A stretch of DNA of 64,000 bases from Phytophthora colocasiae (GCA_018806915.1 JAGKQI010000075.1:186001-250000), one strand, 5' to 3'; shown: positions 34,958-46,355, counted from the stretch's first letter. The notes: generated by a model from the sequence alone, not told the origin. Made by a program: numbers and translations.

Positions 34958-35822
34958 CCAGCTGTGCTAAAATCCTGAAAATCGCCTGGACGTGTTGCGT
35001 TCCGTTCACGACACCCGGCCGTGCTCCATGCTGAACCAGCTGTGCTAAACTCCTGATAATCGAGTCCGTGTGTTACGTTCCGTTCACTGAACGGTTCAGG
35101 GCTACTTGCGCAAGTCGACGACTTCCCTTGTCGGTCGCGGGGACACATTGACGACCTAGAGCGAGACCGTTGCGAACCACCGTACGTCATAATTGAGGCA
35201 TTTTTTTCAGCCATTTGAGCGCGCCATTGAGCATATCCGCATCGGAAGCTTCGTTCTCGCATAGCATCATCTTGTAAAGACTGTAGCGTAACATTTCTCT
35301 GAGCCAACCAAAACTCAAACTTCTGGTGATAATCTCGTTTGCATGGAGAGGAACTGGTACAGGCGTGGATCCAACAGCTCCCAACTTGGCCCACGAAGCC
35401 TTTGGGTCCCGTAGTAGTTGCTGGTACGTTCCCAAAGACATTACCCTCTCCGATAACAGTCTACGGCGAAGTTCTTTTGGTGTCTCTACAGTGTGTTTGG
35501 GCGGAGGCGATCTCGATCTCGATCGACGCGATGTTATATCTCTTCTTGACGGAGGCGATGAAGATCTATCCTGGTAGTGGGAAGTGGAACGACAACGAGA
35601 CTGGGATCTGGATGTGTCTCCCCTTGGTGGAGGAGGTGTTGCAGATCTGCCCCGGTAACGGGACGTGGAGCGGTAACGAGACTGTGATCTGGATGCGTAC
35701 TGTCGAGCAGCTGATGAAGATCGGTGAGACGAAGAACCTCTGCATTGCCGTCTACCATCAGGAGGCGATCGTCCGAACTCATCTTGGCTGGCACCATAGT
35801 AACTGCGCCGAGAACTGGCCAT
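34958..35822 (-). pseudogene. 5' half of the Ser/Arg-rich coiled-coil gene split by Copia
   Basis: Starts at ATG 35820-35822 (MASSRRSYYGASQDEFGRSP). The first 110 residues are an RS domain made of two tandem units of about 26 residues (SRSQSRYRSTSRYRGRS and SRSQSRCRSTSHYQDRS). A frameshift near 35340 moves the reading into a helical segment (HQKFEFWLAQRNVTLQSLQD). It ends in imperfect repeats around QEFSTAGSAWSTAG, the last of which is interrupted by the Copia junction at 34958. Codon phase at the junction matches 27643, so both halves form one original gene. RS domains suggest RNA binding or splicing, but no RNA-binding domain is seen. Confidence 0.68.
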
Positions 35823-36024
35823 CAGATCCAAAGGATTACAATACGCACCTCCCCCCCCCCTCCCTCGCCATCCAATTCCTAGAAATATTAAATTTCATAG
35901 AGAAGAATTGTGCTGTCTATACTCGTTTTAGCCAAGCCACTCGATAGAAGTATCGAAATGAATGTACCGTATTAATATTTCTAAGAAGTCTGCTTTGTAG
36001 TCGAAGAAAACTAATTTGGCACTG

Positions 36025-36037
36025 TCATTCCAATTCA
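36025..36037 (+). promoter_or_regulatory. Oomycete initiator-like core promoter
   Basis: TCATTCCAATTCA, 77 bp upstream of the ATG at 36114, resembles the oomycete initiator plus flanking promoter region (TCAYTYY followed by AATT). The divergent gene starts at 35822, so the promoter region is shared. Pattern match only. Confidence 0.42.
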
Positions 36038-36113
36038 TTGAAACATCTAACGTTAGCAAAAAAAATCGTTTAGTTCTCTCACTGATTCGCAAATCGCCCG
36101 AAAGTCCACACCG

Positions 36114-38339
36114 ATGGCAACCGAGGAGACGGTCTCGAATCCGAGCGCCTTGGTCGTGCAAAGGCATCTCCAGGAGATCTTCCCCGTGCGGTCTGTACTG
36201 GGGATGCTGCAGCGCAATGAGCGCCTAAGCGAGCAGCCAACGCAATCGATACAGCCCGTCAACGCTGGACACCCCGAGAACCAGGATACCAACAGTCAAA
36301 CCACTACCACGCACACGGAGGAAACCGTGCTCGAGTCTCCACCGCCCCAGATAAATGAAACCATTAAAGAAACCAAAGTCGACAAGGGGGATACGGGTAA
36401 ACGACACCCCTGTCCTAAATGCGGCAAGGAGTTTACGACCGGCACAAGTCTACGCACCCACCTGGCCAATGTGTACCCCTGTGATGAACCTCACTCTGCT
36501 CTGTTGCCGGTAGATGGTAAATTGGAGTCCAAGACCTGCTTTAAGTGCGGCAAAACCTTTGCGAGTTGGCAAGGGCTCCGAGGTCACCTACAGCGCATTA
36601 AACCGTGCGACCAGGAGAAGCCAGCGACCACCACGGTACGACGTCGTCCGGCGGCATCAAGAACTTGCACCAAATGCGGCAAGACTTTCTCAAGTCCTCA
36701 GAGCCTCCGTATCCACATGAATCGAGTGAAACCGTGCGACCAGAACATAATGGTTGGGGCCACGACGCCAACAGATTCTACACCTCCCACCACGCCGCTG
36801 GTCATGACCGCCGAAGATGCAAGGAAGCAAGCAGAACGAAAGGCGAGAGCTAGATACCAGGCACGCAAGGCGTATTTGAAGAAACGCGGGCGTCTGGATG
36901 AACTCGGTGACCCTCCTATAGCCAACTATCCTCAATCTGGTGAGAATGAGCATGGAGTTGAAGATGCCATGCCAAAACCAACCCTTAAAAGAAGTGCAGA
37001 GGATGAACTATCAGACGAAGAAAACAATGGAGAACCATTAGTTGTGGAGGCTAAGAAACCGCGTGTGGATGAAGCACAGTCGCCAGTTGTTGAGTCTCCC
37101 AGTCCCCAAACCAATGTATGGTTGACGCCACTACCAAGTATCCCCACTCCTTCTTCCCAGCGGGAGGGGACTGAAAAGAGAGTAGTAGAGGAAACCGAGG
37201 GAAGTTTTGTTCAGCACTCGACCAAGGATCACGGTGGTGATTTGCTTTCAGGAGGATGTAGCTGTCCCCCGTGTGTTCGAAAGTGGGCGAGGAAGCTAAT
37301 GAATCGGATGCAGCAGCTTGAAGACGAAGTGATGATGCTGCGACAGAAGAGGGATACTGGTGTCGACAAAGCAGCTTCACGAGGTTCAGGTTCTGATTCT
37401 ACGAACTCACCTGGTCCAGCAGCTCAAGAGAACACCAACAAAACAACTCCAGATGCTGCGCATCCACTGCCGCTTGAAACGAATACATGCACCTCTCCCA
37501 GCAGCAATGCTGCAGTCGCTACTCTTTCAGTGGCCACACCAGTGGACATGTTTCGATCGCTTACCCCGCCCAGCCCCGAGCCAAACTCCGGCAAATTGAT
37601 GTCGACTTCCGAACGTCCAGAGGGAGAAATTTTGGACCACACGAACAAAGCATATCCCGACATTTCACCCAGACCTGAAGATCCACCTCTCTATATCGAA
37701 GTTCGTCACGATGATTTCACACAAACTAATGGCCATCAGAAGGAGAGCCCGGCAGCGATGGTGTTGTCCGGTCTTGGTTTCGACAAAACAAGTTTGATGG
37801 ACGCATACAGTCACTGCAACGAACAAGTATTAGTGAATGAAAGGACGATTGAAGACTCAAGTGGACATGCTCAAATTCTTGCAGGTTTCAGCCCAAGCTT
37901 CCACAACCAGGTCGATGAGCTGCGTGCATCAATTGTCGTCAAGAAAAGTAACCGTGATATCGCGGCTGCAACCTTGATCGCACATGAATGGAAACCACGG
38001 CAAGACAAGGTCAGGGAAATACTTGAGAGTGCAGCACCGCAGAACTATCCTGATGAAGTGCAAGCTTGTCATACGAAATGGGCTGAAATCACTCAGGAAA
38101 TCTCTATAAAAGAACGAAATATGGACGATCTGGAGAAACGAATGGAAGCGATTGGGCAATCCGGTACAAGTAGCCGGTCTACATTTGCGGAGATGGGAGA
38201 GCTGTCAAGCAAAATGGCTGCCGAGTCTGCTGCCAAAATGGCGCTTGAAAGCGAGCGAGAGGTTATCTACGAAGGACTAGTGAAATCCAGTCCGTACATC
38301 CGATCATTGGTTAGGAATGCACTAACGACATGTGCATAA
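36114..38339 (+). CDS. Three-zinc-finger protein with conserved C-terminal coiled-coil module
   Basis: Intron-less 741-aa protein. Three C2HC-like fingers occur within residues 95-210: CPKCGKEFTTGTSLRTHL, CFKCGKTFASWQGLRGHL and CTKCGKTFSSPQSLRIHM. Each ends in PCD, so the last ligand is Cys rather than His (C-x2-C-x12-H-x6/7-C). Similar fingers with H...PC endings occur in giant-virus and mobile-element proteins. The middle is Pro/Ser/Thr-rich. A CSCPPCVRKW motif and coiled coils follow, and the C-terminal module is shared with the disrupted neighbour. It is probably a nuclear nucleic-acid-binding protein; the target is unknown. The two genes are divergent, 291 bp apart. Confidence 0.75.
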   Translation: MATEETVSNPSALVVQRHLQEIFPVRSVLGMLQRNERLSEQPTQSIQPVNAGHPENQDTNSQTTTTHTEETVLESPPPQINETIKETKVDKGDTGKRHPCPKCGKEFTTGTSLRTHLANVYPCDEPHSALLPVDGKLESKTCFKCGKTFASWQGLRGHLQRIKPCDQEKPATTTVRRRPAASRTCTKCGKTFSSPQSLRIHMNRVKPCDQNIMVGATTPTDSTPPTTPLVMTAEDARKQAERKARARYQARKAYLKKRGRLDELGDPPIANYPQSGENEHGVEDAMPKPTLKRSAEDELSDEENNGEPLVVEAKKPRVDEAQSPVVESPSPQTNVWLTPLPSIPTPSSQREGTEKRVVEETEGSFVQHSTKDHGGDLLSGGCSCPPCVRKWARKLMNRMQQLEDEVMMLRQKRDTGVDKAASRGSGSDSTNSPGPAAQENTNKTTPDAAHPLPLETNTCTSPSSNAAVATLSVATPVDMFRSLTPPSPEPNSGKLMSTSERPEGEILDHTNKAYPDISPRPEDPPLYIEVRHDDFTQTNGHQKESPAAMVLSGLGFDKTSLMDAYSHCNEQVLVNERTIEDSSGHAQILAGFSPSFHNQVDELRASIVVKKSNRDIAAATLIAHEWKPRQDKVREILESAAPQNYPDEVQACHTKWAEITQEISIKERNMDDLEKRMEAIGQSGTSSRSTFAEMGELSSKMAAESAAKMALESEREVIYEGLVKSSPYIRSLVRNALTTCA

Positions 38340-38730
38340 TCTTTAGTGATCAACAAAGTTTCTTCATTTATAATGACTGCTTCATGGGTCCCTCAATTTA
38401 AACATTGCGCACGCAAAACGATACTAGCACATGTGCCCCAGCGTGGCTGACTTCGACGTATATCAGTGAGTTCACTGATATTCCATACAAATGAACCACA
38501 AGTTCAATTGTATCGCCGTCTTCATCTCGAATACGGGTGGTTCTTGGTCGCCAGCTCGACTCCGTTTCTTACCCCAATAAATAAATAAATGACACTAGTG
38601 GTGGAACGGCAAGAAGCCCGGAAAAGCACAACCCTCCCTAGCACCGGGTAACTGCAGACTCAGGCATGTGGTGCCTTTTTGCCTTGCGATCGGTTTCTGG
38701 TAAAAGACGCTTGATCTGGCCTGTCACCTC
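38340..38730. other. Intergenic with a short perfect palindrome
   Basis: No gene. At 38461-38480 tatcagtga and tcactgata form a 9-bp inverted repeat with a 2-bp centre. It lies between two convergent 3' ends. Confidence 0.5.
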
Positions 38731-40107
38731 CTATGAGAAGTACCTTTGCTTGATGTAGGGGTAGTAGACAATAATGGCCACGAGAAAAACGGCCATCCGA
38801 TCCAACACTCCGCAGGTTCGGCTTCCCTCGGGAAAATAAAATGCCGACGAAGATACTTTAGCCATATGACGAACATGTGCCATCCAGAGCCGACACCACT
38901 GCCCAAGTGCAATGGCACAAAACAGCACAGCCACTTCCACCGCGTTAAAATCCGATCCTCCGGAGCCTAACCGAACAGCACCTATCATGATTGCCCCGCA
39001 AGTCAACGAAATAACGAGAGCTTCCACATCCTTGGTTGTGGCTTCCGACTTGAGCAGAGGATGACGGCACCACTTGAAAACCTGTGGCCAGTGCAATTGT
39101 AACTCTTTGGCAAAACAATCTCCAACGTCAGCTGCCAGCACCACGAGAACAAACAGTGCGAGCTGATTCCGAAAGGACTGGTTCATCGTCTGGTCGATCA
39201 GGTCCGCGAAGGCGATAAGGGGTGACACAATACACACGAGGCCCAACACGTCGCATAACACGAGCAGCAGGCTCTGTATGACAATTTTGCTCGTCACCAC
39301 ACGGAAGACAATAATGATGATAGCACCAGCCAGAATGATGAATAGCGGGTCCACTTGAGCGTCCGAGGCGATGACATTTACCTGTAATTTCAAGTACGCG
39401 TTCATACTAGCCACAAGGACGCAGGCTTGGTACACGATGAGCACAACGGCGTCTGCCCCTGAAGGTGCCAGTGAGCTGCAGAAAATCGACACAAAAGCTG
39501 CCTCCACCGAGGCTCCAACCATCATTCTCCATCCTGAAGCAGGGTTATCGCCGTCGAACACTGTGCTCTCCACTGCGTAGCCGAGAGCAACACTCACGGC
39601 GGCTCCAACCGTGGCCAGCAGAAAAGCTGCGATGTACCATCGTCCACCGCATATCCTGTCGGCCAATGGGGCGATAGCGAAGCTCTTGGCACGCATGGCT
39701 TCACTCAATAGACGTGCATAACTTTCCCTAGGGTCGTCTCTCCTTAGTGGCTGCTCCTCCAGTGCACGTATTCTTCTCGCCTCTTCTTCTGTCTGTTGTG
39801 TTTCTTCTCCTGCGCCTTGTATTGTGGCTGTTGCTGTTGCTGGATCTGGTGCTGTTGTCCCCTCATGCAAGTTCACGGCCAACAGCAATCGCTGGCGGAT
39901 GCGGAAGGCGAGCCAACTCCATTCGACGGCGCCTACGGCCAATAGCAGCTGTCCCAAAAAGAGCAGAAGGTAGGCGTCCCCCACCTCCACGAGCGCCACA
40001 ACTCCCGCAGGTAGCAGCACGTACGTCGACACTGAGAAGATCATCGCGAGTGCATGCGTCGAGCACACCGCGTGGCAGGGCGGCGGCCGCTCCTCCAGCT
40101 CCGTCAT
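38731..40107 (-). CDS. Multi-pass membrane protein of unknown function
   Basis: Single-exon 458-aa protein, ATG at 40105-40107. About ten hydrophobic segments are visible (for example MIFSVSTYVLLPAGVVALVE, YLLLFLGQLLLAVGAVEWSW, LFIILAGAIIIIVFRVV, LALFVLVVLAADVGDCF, VIVYYPYI). A cytoplasmic-type charged loop (residues 90-150, Glu/Arg-rich) separates the first pair from the rest. LVVLAADVGDCFAKELQ distantly recalls the acidic active-site helix of CTP-transferase/CdsA-like enzymes, but the signature is not complete and I do not assign it. It may be a transporter or lipid enzyme. It converges with the zinc-finger gene. Confidence 0.65.
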   Translation of the reverse strand: MTELEERPPPCHAVCSTHALAMIFSVSTYVLLPAGVVALVEVGDAYLLLFLGQLLLAVGAVEWSWLAFRIRQRLLLAVNLHEGTTAPDPATATATIQGAGEETQQTEEEARRIRALEEQPLRRDDPRESYARLLSEAMRAKSFAIAPLADRICGGRWYIAAFLLATVGAAVSVALGYAVESTVFDGDNPASGWRMMVGASVEAAFVSIFCSSLAPSGADAVVLIVYQACVLVASMNAYLKLQVNVIASDAQVDPLFIILAGAIIIIVFRVVTSKIVIQSLLLVLCDVLGLVCIVSPLIAFADLIDQTMNQSFRNQLALFVLVVLAADVGDCFAKELQLHWPQVFKWCRHPLLKSEATTKDVEALVISLTCGAIMIGAVRLGSGGSDFNAVEVAVLFCAIALGQWCRLWMAHVRHMAKVSSSAFYFPEGSRTCGVLDRMAVFLVAIIVYYPYIKQRYFS

Positions 40108-40477
40108 GGCCCGAGCGACAACACCTAAATAATGACCGGCGAATAACGACTGGGGCTCAGTATGGAGGAGGTCGTTTCTTGTTTTTTGTGTATAGGGATG
40201 GGGGACATTTTCCTTTTAAGCCAATGAGAGAACACTGGAGAGCGAGGGCTTGACTGGCTTGTTCCATCTGCTCCGCATTTAATCTCGCGTGCCATCATTA
40301 TATTGTACGGGACAGTGCACTTGGCCCCACTCGAACTTCAACATCAGGTAGATCAAGGCGTGGTGCAGTCAAAACTGTCGCCACTGCGCAGCAAACACAT
40401 AGAATCTATAGATAGATATCAAAGCTGCCCTCTGGGCCAAAATCGCTAAGCAGCGTTTATTTTTGAGCGAGCACGGC
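40108..40477. other. Intergenic region
   Basis: Promoter side of the membrane-protein gene. No other feature seen. Confidence 0.4.
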
Positions 40478-40680
40478 ATGCCTCAAGGCGTGGGTCTCAC
40501 AGCTGGCGAGAAGAAGTTTGTGGTGAATGTACACAACTTCTTCACCGCTGCACGCACGCAAGGCCTTACACGAAGGGGACGAACGCGAGACATTGTTGCA
40601 GAGTGTCTTGGGATCTCGTCTAACACTGTCAAGCGCGTGATGCGCGACTTTAGGAGGCAACCGGGCTTGCCGTTCGAGGT
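40478..40680 (+). pseudogene. N-terminal HTH of a Tc1/mariner-type transposase, fragment
   Basis: From ATG 40478 the frame reads LTAGEKKFVVNVHNFFTAA and then DIVAECLGISSNTVKRVMRD, a helix-turn-helix like the N-terminus of Tc1/IS630/mariner-type transposases. After LPFE a good donor (GTGAGT) occurs at 40681, but I find no matching catalytic exon downstream, so it is probably a truncated element end. Alternatively it is a short stand-alone HTH protein. Confidence 0.45.
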
Positions 40681-41313
40681 GAGTTGGCCCAATTCCAGCA
40701 AAACATGACAACTTGACGATTACAAATGAACCTCCTATATCTTATAAATGTGACGCGACAGTATACGGAGAGTACCAGTTGCTTTGCACAGGATACCTGT
40801 GCAAAATTAATATTTTGGTGGTACACATCATTTTCATGAGACACAGCAAGTTGCCTTTTCTCATGATCTTCATATGGTTTAGCTTCTCGCATAATGAAAT
40901 TCCTACATTTGCGGAGCCCTTTTCCCGAAACTTTTGGGCATTCAGATTCCTTGTGTTTAAGGGCATGTAGCGCCTAAACGAGAAGGAATCTGGCAAAACG
41001 GACCTCATTTTTGGAACGAGAGCCGTGGTTTTACCCATATACATGTATCTAAATGTTGCATATGGTTTTCCAAAAAGAAACCCTCCTAATGATGGTGGCA
41101 AAAGTATGTATGAGAGTGACTATTACCACAAGGGGAGAGCCGGATTTTTCACTATCCCAGTGAAAGGGTCGTTCGATGTCGCTCCGAAAAAAACGCGTAA
41201 AGCAACGCCAATTAAACGTTAGATAAATTTGTGGCTCAAAATCATTCTGAAATCTTGTCCGGCGAACGCCCTCCCCCTCCGTTCCCAGCCTGCAGTATTG
41301 CCGTCCCATTAAT
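40681..41313. other. Intergenic, upstream of the MULE gene
   Basis: AT-rich, with no supported gene. A terminal inverted repeat of the MULE was looked for here and not recognised. Confidence 0.4.
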
Positions 41314-44300
41314 ATGCCCCGCAAGCGTCGGTCCCCACCGCACGAGGCCCAAGCATCTTCAGAAGATGGCGAGGCATCCAAATCCGATGCAAGTCAGTGG
41401 TCGGACTCGTCAACTCAGCACGTACCCAGTCTACTGAATCAAGAATACGCCACTTGGGAGGAATTCACCAACGGCTTAAAAAAGTATTGTGAGGAAACCT
41501 ACCAGGTATGTCGGCTAAAGTATATTCGTATACACTGTAGTAACTCGATGTTGTAATTAGACATACGCCAAACGCACATCAACAAGTCGGACTGCCCGGA
41601 ACAAACGCGTTACGAAGCACTACAAGGATAGAGGTGAGGAGCCCCCAGACTCGGAGCTATTTCATGACGACACTTTTCCGTACTATCTGGTGTCGTACGA
41701 GTGCACTTATGCTGGTAAGCATCGCAACCGTGGTCAAGGTAAACGTCCACGTCAGAACGTTCGTTCCATAGGCTGCAAAGCGAAAGTACACTATTCTCGT
41801 CTTTTATCATTGCAGCTATTTTTTACTTAGCATTGTTGTGTTTCTGTGTTAAAGCTCAATATCCTGCTGCAACGCAAAGACGATTCTTATTATCTGAAGA
41901 TCTCAGTTCACCAAACCTCCCACAATCACAGCCTTGGCAAGTACGCTCACAACCGTCTCCCTAAAAACCGTTTGCATCTGCCACCAGAAGAGCTTGTTAC
42001 CGTGGATATGCTTCGAAAAGCGGGGCTCTCTCGAAAGAAAATTCTCCGGTACATTTGGGACAACACGAGTTCTGAGCCGGATATGGTCGATGTCCACAAT
42101 CTGCTTGCAAAATTGAAGAGAGAAGATGAGAGGGGAATGAGTGTTTCGGACAGAGTTGCAGAGACACTTGATCGGTTTTGCGAGTCCGACCGTTTTGCAG
42201 CCTCTCATGTGGATATTGACCAGGAGGGATCAATGGTAGGCTGTATGCACATTTGATAAATCTGGACATCATTGCTAACAATGTGTTTCAAACTTGTTCA
42301 GCGCATCGCGAGGTGCATCACGATACAAACCGGTCACATGCGCGCGCTATTTTCGACTTTTCCGGAGGCCATGCTAGTAGACGCCACACACGACACTAAT
42401 GCATCTCGGTACAAGTTGTTTTCTTTTATGGTACACGACGCTATGGGGAGAGGTCAGCATGTCCAGGTACGAGAGCATGTCGGTTCCATGAGCACGTTAT
42501 ATATACTCGGGCTATAGGGACAGTATCCTTGACAGTTTTAGACTGTGAATGTACCCTGGTTGTGGTCGCTTGTGCCATTCTTGTGGCATATTGTGCTCGA
42601 ACTTGTGGCAGCTTGTTACCATGTTGTGGCAAAGTTTCTAACTATCCTTTTGAGTTGTCTTTGGTAGCACGCTCTTATTACCGACGAGCGCGCTGAGACG
42701 ATGCGGTTGGTCATTATACAGTTTAAGAAATGCAATCCTTCCTGGCCGGATGTTCGCTGTATCGTGGTGGACAAAGATTTCACGGAAATCGGCGTGTTCA
42801 AGAGTGAATTTCCAGAAGCACGTGTGCTGTTGTGCCAGTTTCACGCAATTAAATACATCCAGGAGAGGATGGCCAAGACTGACTATGGACTTGACGCCCT
42901 CCAACGAGAACGTCTCAAACCTATGGCAAGTCTAATTGTTCGCGCGAAATCACAGGAAGAGTACAATCAATGCTTGGACTACATCAAGCACGAGTTGCAT
43001 GTGGAGAATTCTAGAGGAGACTCGATTGGTGTCGCGGTTCCTGTTTTCTGGACTTACTTTCTTTCAAACTGGGATGCTTGCCGCGAAATGTGGTGCTCGT
43101 ACCTGCGCGACAACGTGGTGCACTTGGGATATTCAACGAATAATCACCTGGAGTCGTCGTGGCAGAAGATCAAGAGCATCGTTACCCGCGATGTCGAGCT
43201 CGACGAGACCCTGACGAGTCTAATATGGTGGGCAACATACAAGGAGCGTCAATTTACAACTGAAATTTCGCGTATTGGTCAAATCGTCGACACGGTTCGC
43301 CACACAAATGCTGAGTTGACCAGACTGGCGCAGCATGTCAGCAGGCATGCTTTTGAAATCATTAAAGAGCAGTACGACATCGCCGCCGATATGTCAACTT
43401 TCTACAGTGTTCGGACCGGTCTCAATGGAAAATTTGAACTGTCGAGCGCAAATACACAATGTACCGTGGACGCTACAACGTGGAAATCTTACTGTATGCT
43501 GGGACAAACTCGAAAGCTGCCATGTAGGCATCTCATGTATCTGCGGAAGCTACAGAAGTGTCAAACCCTCATTCCCTTTGAGTATTTGTCGGAACGTTGG
43601 CTTTTCAACTCATCTACAATGATCCGCCGATTCGTACATCAAAACATCGACGTGTGTGGGTTTTCTGAGAGTACAATCAAAGCTCAAACCTCCTCTTGCC
43701 CGATGACACAGTCTGAAAAGTACCTAGAGGCTCGGCATACTACGCAACGGATCGCCGAAATAGTCGCTACGTACGGCACGCGGAGGTCCAGGCAGGCGAT
43801 GAAGGTGGTAGACCGCATTACCCACGCCCTCGCTATTTGCGACGATGATGCTCTTGCAAACACATGTGCAGTGCTGGAGCAACAGTCAAAAGAAGCATTA
43901 GTTGCGAAGGCCCAGCGTGTTCTAGCAGAAGCACAAACCCCACAAGATGAAGTGCAACCCCCGCAACCTGAACTCCAATCCTCACAAGCTGAGCTGCAAT
44001 CTACACAAGACGAGGAACAAACTACACAAGATATTGTACAATCCACACAAGCTGAGATACAAGCAGCACAAGCTGATGTACAATCTGTACAAGACAAGAC
44101 ACAATATGTACAAGTGCAGGGTCAGGAAGCTGTGTCAAGTATCGACAACAGTCAAGTAAGTGAATGGAGGGGTTCTGAAGAGGATTGCGTGCAGAGGTGT
44201 GGTGATAACTACTGCGAAAGCTCAGACAGTGAAGAACTCGAAGAAACTTTGGCGGCCCTAGATTCGTATACGAGTAGTCGTTCACGACGACCTCGCGTCT

Positions 44301-45513
44301 GGTCTGTCAGCGAGACGGCTAAACCTACAGGAAGACCTCGCCGAACTCTGAAGCAACGCCAATTTGCTCGGCGGAACAAATTTAAGGAGATGGCAGCACT
44401 TCTGCAGAAATATCAGCCCCCGATTGATGAAGACAGTGGAAATTTGGTGGAGCTACAGCGGCGTCTAGACGAAGAACCAGTTACGTATAACGCACTGAAC
44501 GAGTATATCGCGAAATTTTCTGTCTTGTCTAATCTCCCATCCCCCCATGAAGCTCCGGACCTGTGTGTTGCAGTTCTCGCGTCTAAATCAAACAATACTG
44601 CGAAGACAATGAAGGTTTGCAGTGTGATTCTTCCTCGGAACTGGGTTCGTCATTGTCTGTTTTTAATGGATAAATTTCGGCGAGAATATCGAGAGCAACA
44701 AGGCACTGACCTCCAATACGCCGAAATACTACTCAAGTTTGAGCGGGGACGCAATTCGCTATTTCCCAAAACGACTGGAAATTATATCGTTACAATGGGA
44801 GGATTTCACGGTGCTAGAACTGGATTTGGTATGATCGAAGATTGCCTTGAGTGGATTCGCGATATCGATGTTGAAGGAGCTCAACTTGGTTCTATATTTG
44901 ACGGTGTGGGAGTGGTAACAATAGAAGACATCTCAACCTGTGTGGGCAATATCAATATTTGTGACGACACAGAGAAGTCATTACTGGACCTACTCCATAA
45001 TGAAGCGGAAGACATTGCTATGACTGCGGCTATTTCTGCGATGTGCGCCGATGCCAACAGTGTAGCCGAATCTGCACATTCATCTACGTTCACGACTCAG
45101 TTAATGGGGTTTGAACAGATGAAGAGAGGCTGGAATGGCTAAAAACACACACGGTGATCAGTTCCAGCGGCGATAAGATTGTGGGTGCGCTGTGGCTTCA
45201 TAAAGATCACTGGTGTGGCATTGGAATTAGCCTGAAAACGTACGTACTTAAGGTTATGGATCCGAGGAACGATGAAGCGACTATTGATGCAATCGAGCGC
45301 ATTTTCAGGAGAACATTTCTCCCTCTACTACCTCATGAGAAACGTTGGAGGCGTGAAGTTAGTCGCTTCTTTCAGCAGCTAGACGGTGAAAGCTGCGGGG
45401 TACTGGTTCTAGCATTCATCAAGAGCTACCTGTTTGAGTCGCTAGATATCCCGTCTGATACCAAGTTGTTGCGCTTTCGTTACATGCTGAAGATTCTTCT
45501 AAGTGAGGAGTAA
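41314..45513 (+). pseudogene. Mutator-like (MULE) transposase with SWIM finger and Ulp1-type protease domain
   Basis: Exons are 41314-41505, 41561-41785, 41855-42235, 42302-42466 and 42668-45142 (introns 55, 69, 66 and 201 nt, phase 0). They encode 1145 aa: a FAR1/WRKY-GCM-type zinc domain (YECTYAGKHRN, IGCKAK), a MULE DDE core (MLVDATHDTN, CIVVDKDFTE, TNNHLESSWQKIK), a SWIM finger ending LPCRHLMYL, then a heptad-repeat linker. A one-base shift near 45120 puts the last domain in another frame (45121-45513). That domain carries Ulp1/C48-like catalytic features: His-Trp in HKDHWCGIGI, Asp in KVMDP, Gln in QQLDG and Cys in ESCGVLV. MULEs with Ulp1 domains are known in plants (Kaonashi type). The frameshift may be decay or a recoding site. 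Confidence 0.82.
43940..44107 (+). repeat. 21-bp coding tandem repeat (heptad, eight units)
   Basis: Eight degenerate seven-codon units of the type TQAELQS (for example SQAELQS, TQDEEQT, TQDIVQS, TQAEIQA) link the SWIM finger to the C-terminal part of the MULE protein. The unit is in frame, so copy number can vary without a shift. Confidence 0.85.
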
Positions 45514-46355
45514 GGTGAAGCACAATACACGTTTAAACGACTCTGTCATTGTTGTGAACCCATGTGCTCACATGAAGTGTCAACACAAAATAACGCTTAA
45601 ATAACGCAGGTGATGGCAAGTCCATGGACGCCAGCAGGATTCCAGATCGGATGGGGGGTCATAGCGCTTGTTGGCTTGTGTGTGTTGTGGATATTGTACA
45701 GGGATTATTGTGGTAACTTGTGTCAGCTTGTGTAAATGGGCCACAATATGAAGACAAATCCTTATTGCACCTTGTGGCAATATTCTCTGCCAAGTATGTA
45801 TTGCAGCGAACGTGCGCTGACGAGAATTAATACTCTAGTACAATACAATGCACAAGACTGTGCTTGGGGAAGCATAATCTACAGTACTAATCATCATCAT
45901 CGACACTGTCTGTGATACAGATTCCGTTAACCCTTTCGCGAACATCGTAGCATTCTGCCTCCAACGAAGGTGTTCCAAAACAAGGTGGATTTTAAACACA
46001 ACAGAAGGTAGCGAAACGCTACCTTCGAGTTGAAAGGTCGCCTGAACCATGCCGTGTTTTGGTAATGGAACCACGTGTTTTGTAACAAGGATTTTATCCA
46101 ATCAAAACACTCATACGTCAGGGGGGTTAGGGGTAATTTTCGGTTCCACGGCAAAACACCCTTTTAAACTGATAAAAACCTGCTGAATCTGTTGAAATTT
46201 ACGAATAAATTACTGATTTGTGTCGAACTCAGCTTGAAGCCAGCCCTGACGTGCGATCTTGAAGGGTCAAAAGTCCCACGCGAACCCACTGCAATGCAGT
46301 CTGGCGTGATGAGACTCATTGGATCCACGAGCGCATTCCTCATTTTGCGAAGAAG
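45514..46355. other. Intergenic with degenerate ttgtgg-rich repeats
   Basis: No gene supported. Around 45660-45780 words such as cttgtgtcagcttgtg and ttgtggcaa recur. Similar words fill the fourth intron of the MULE gene (42545-42640), so they may belong to the element. Confidence 0.45.

Noticed and set aside
35847..35865. Poly-C run in the shared promoter region
   Set aside because: A simple homopolymer, possibly of wrong length in the assembly; no inference made.
38731..40107. Assignment as phosphatidate cytidylyltransferase
   Set aside because: Only a vague resemblance around one helix; the family signature is not complete.
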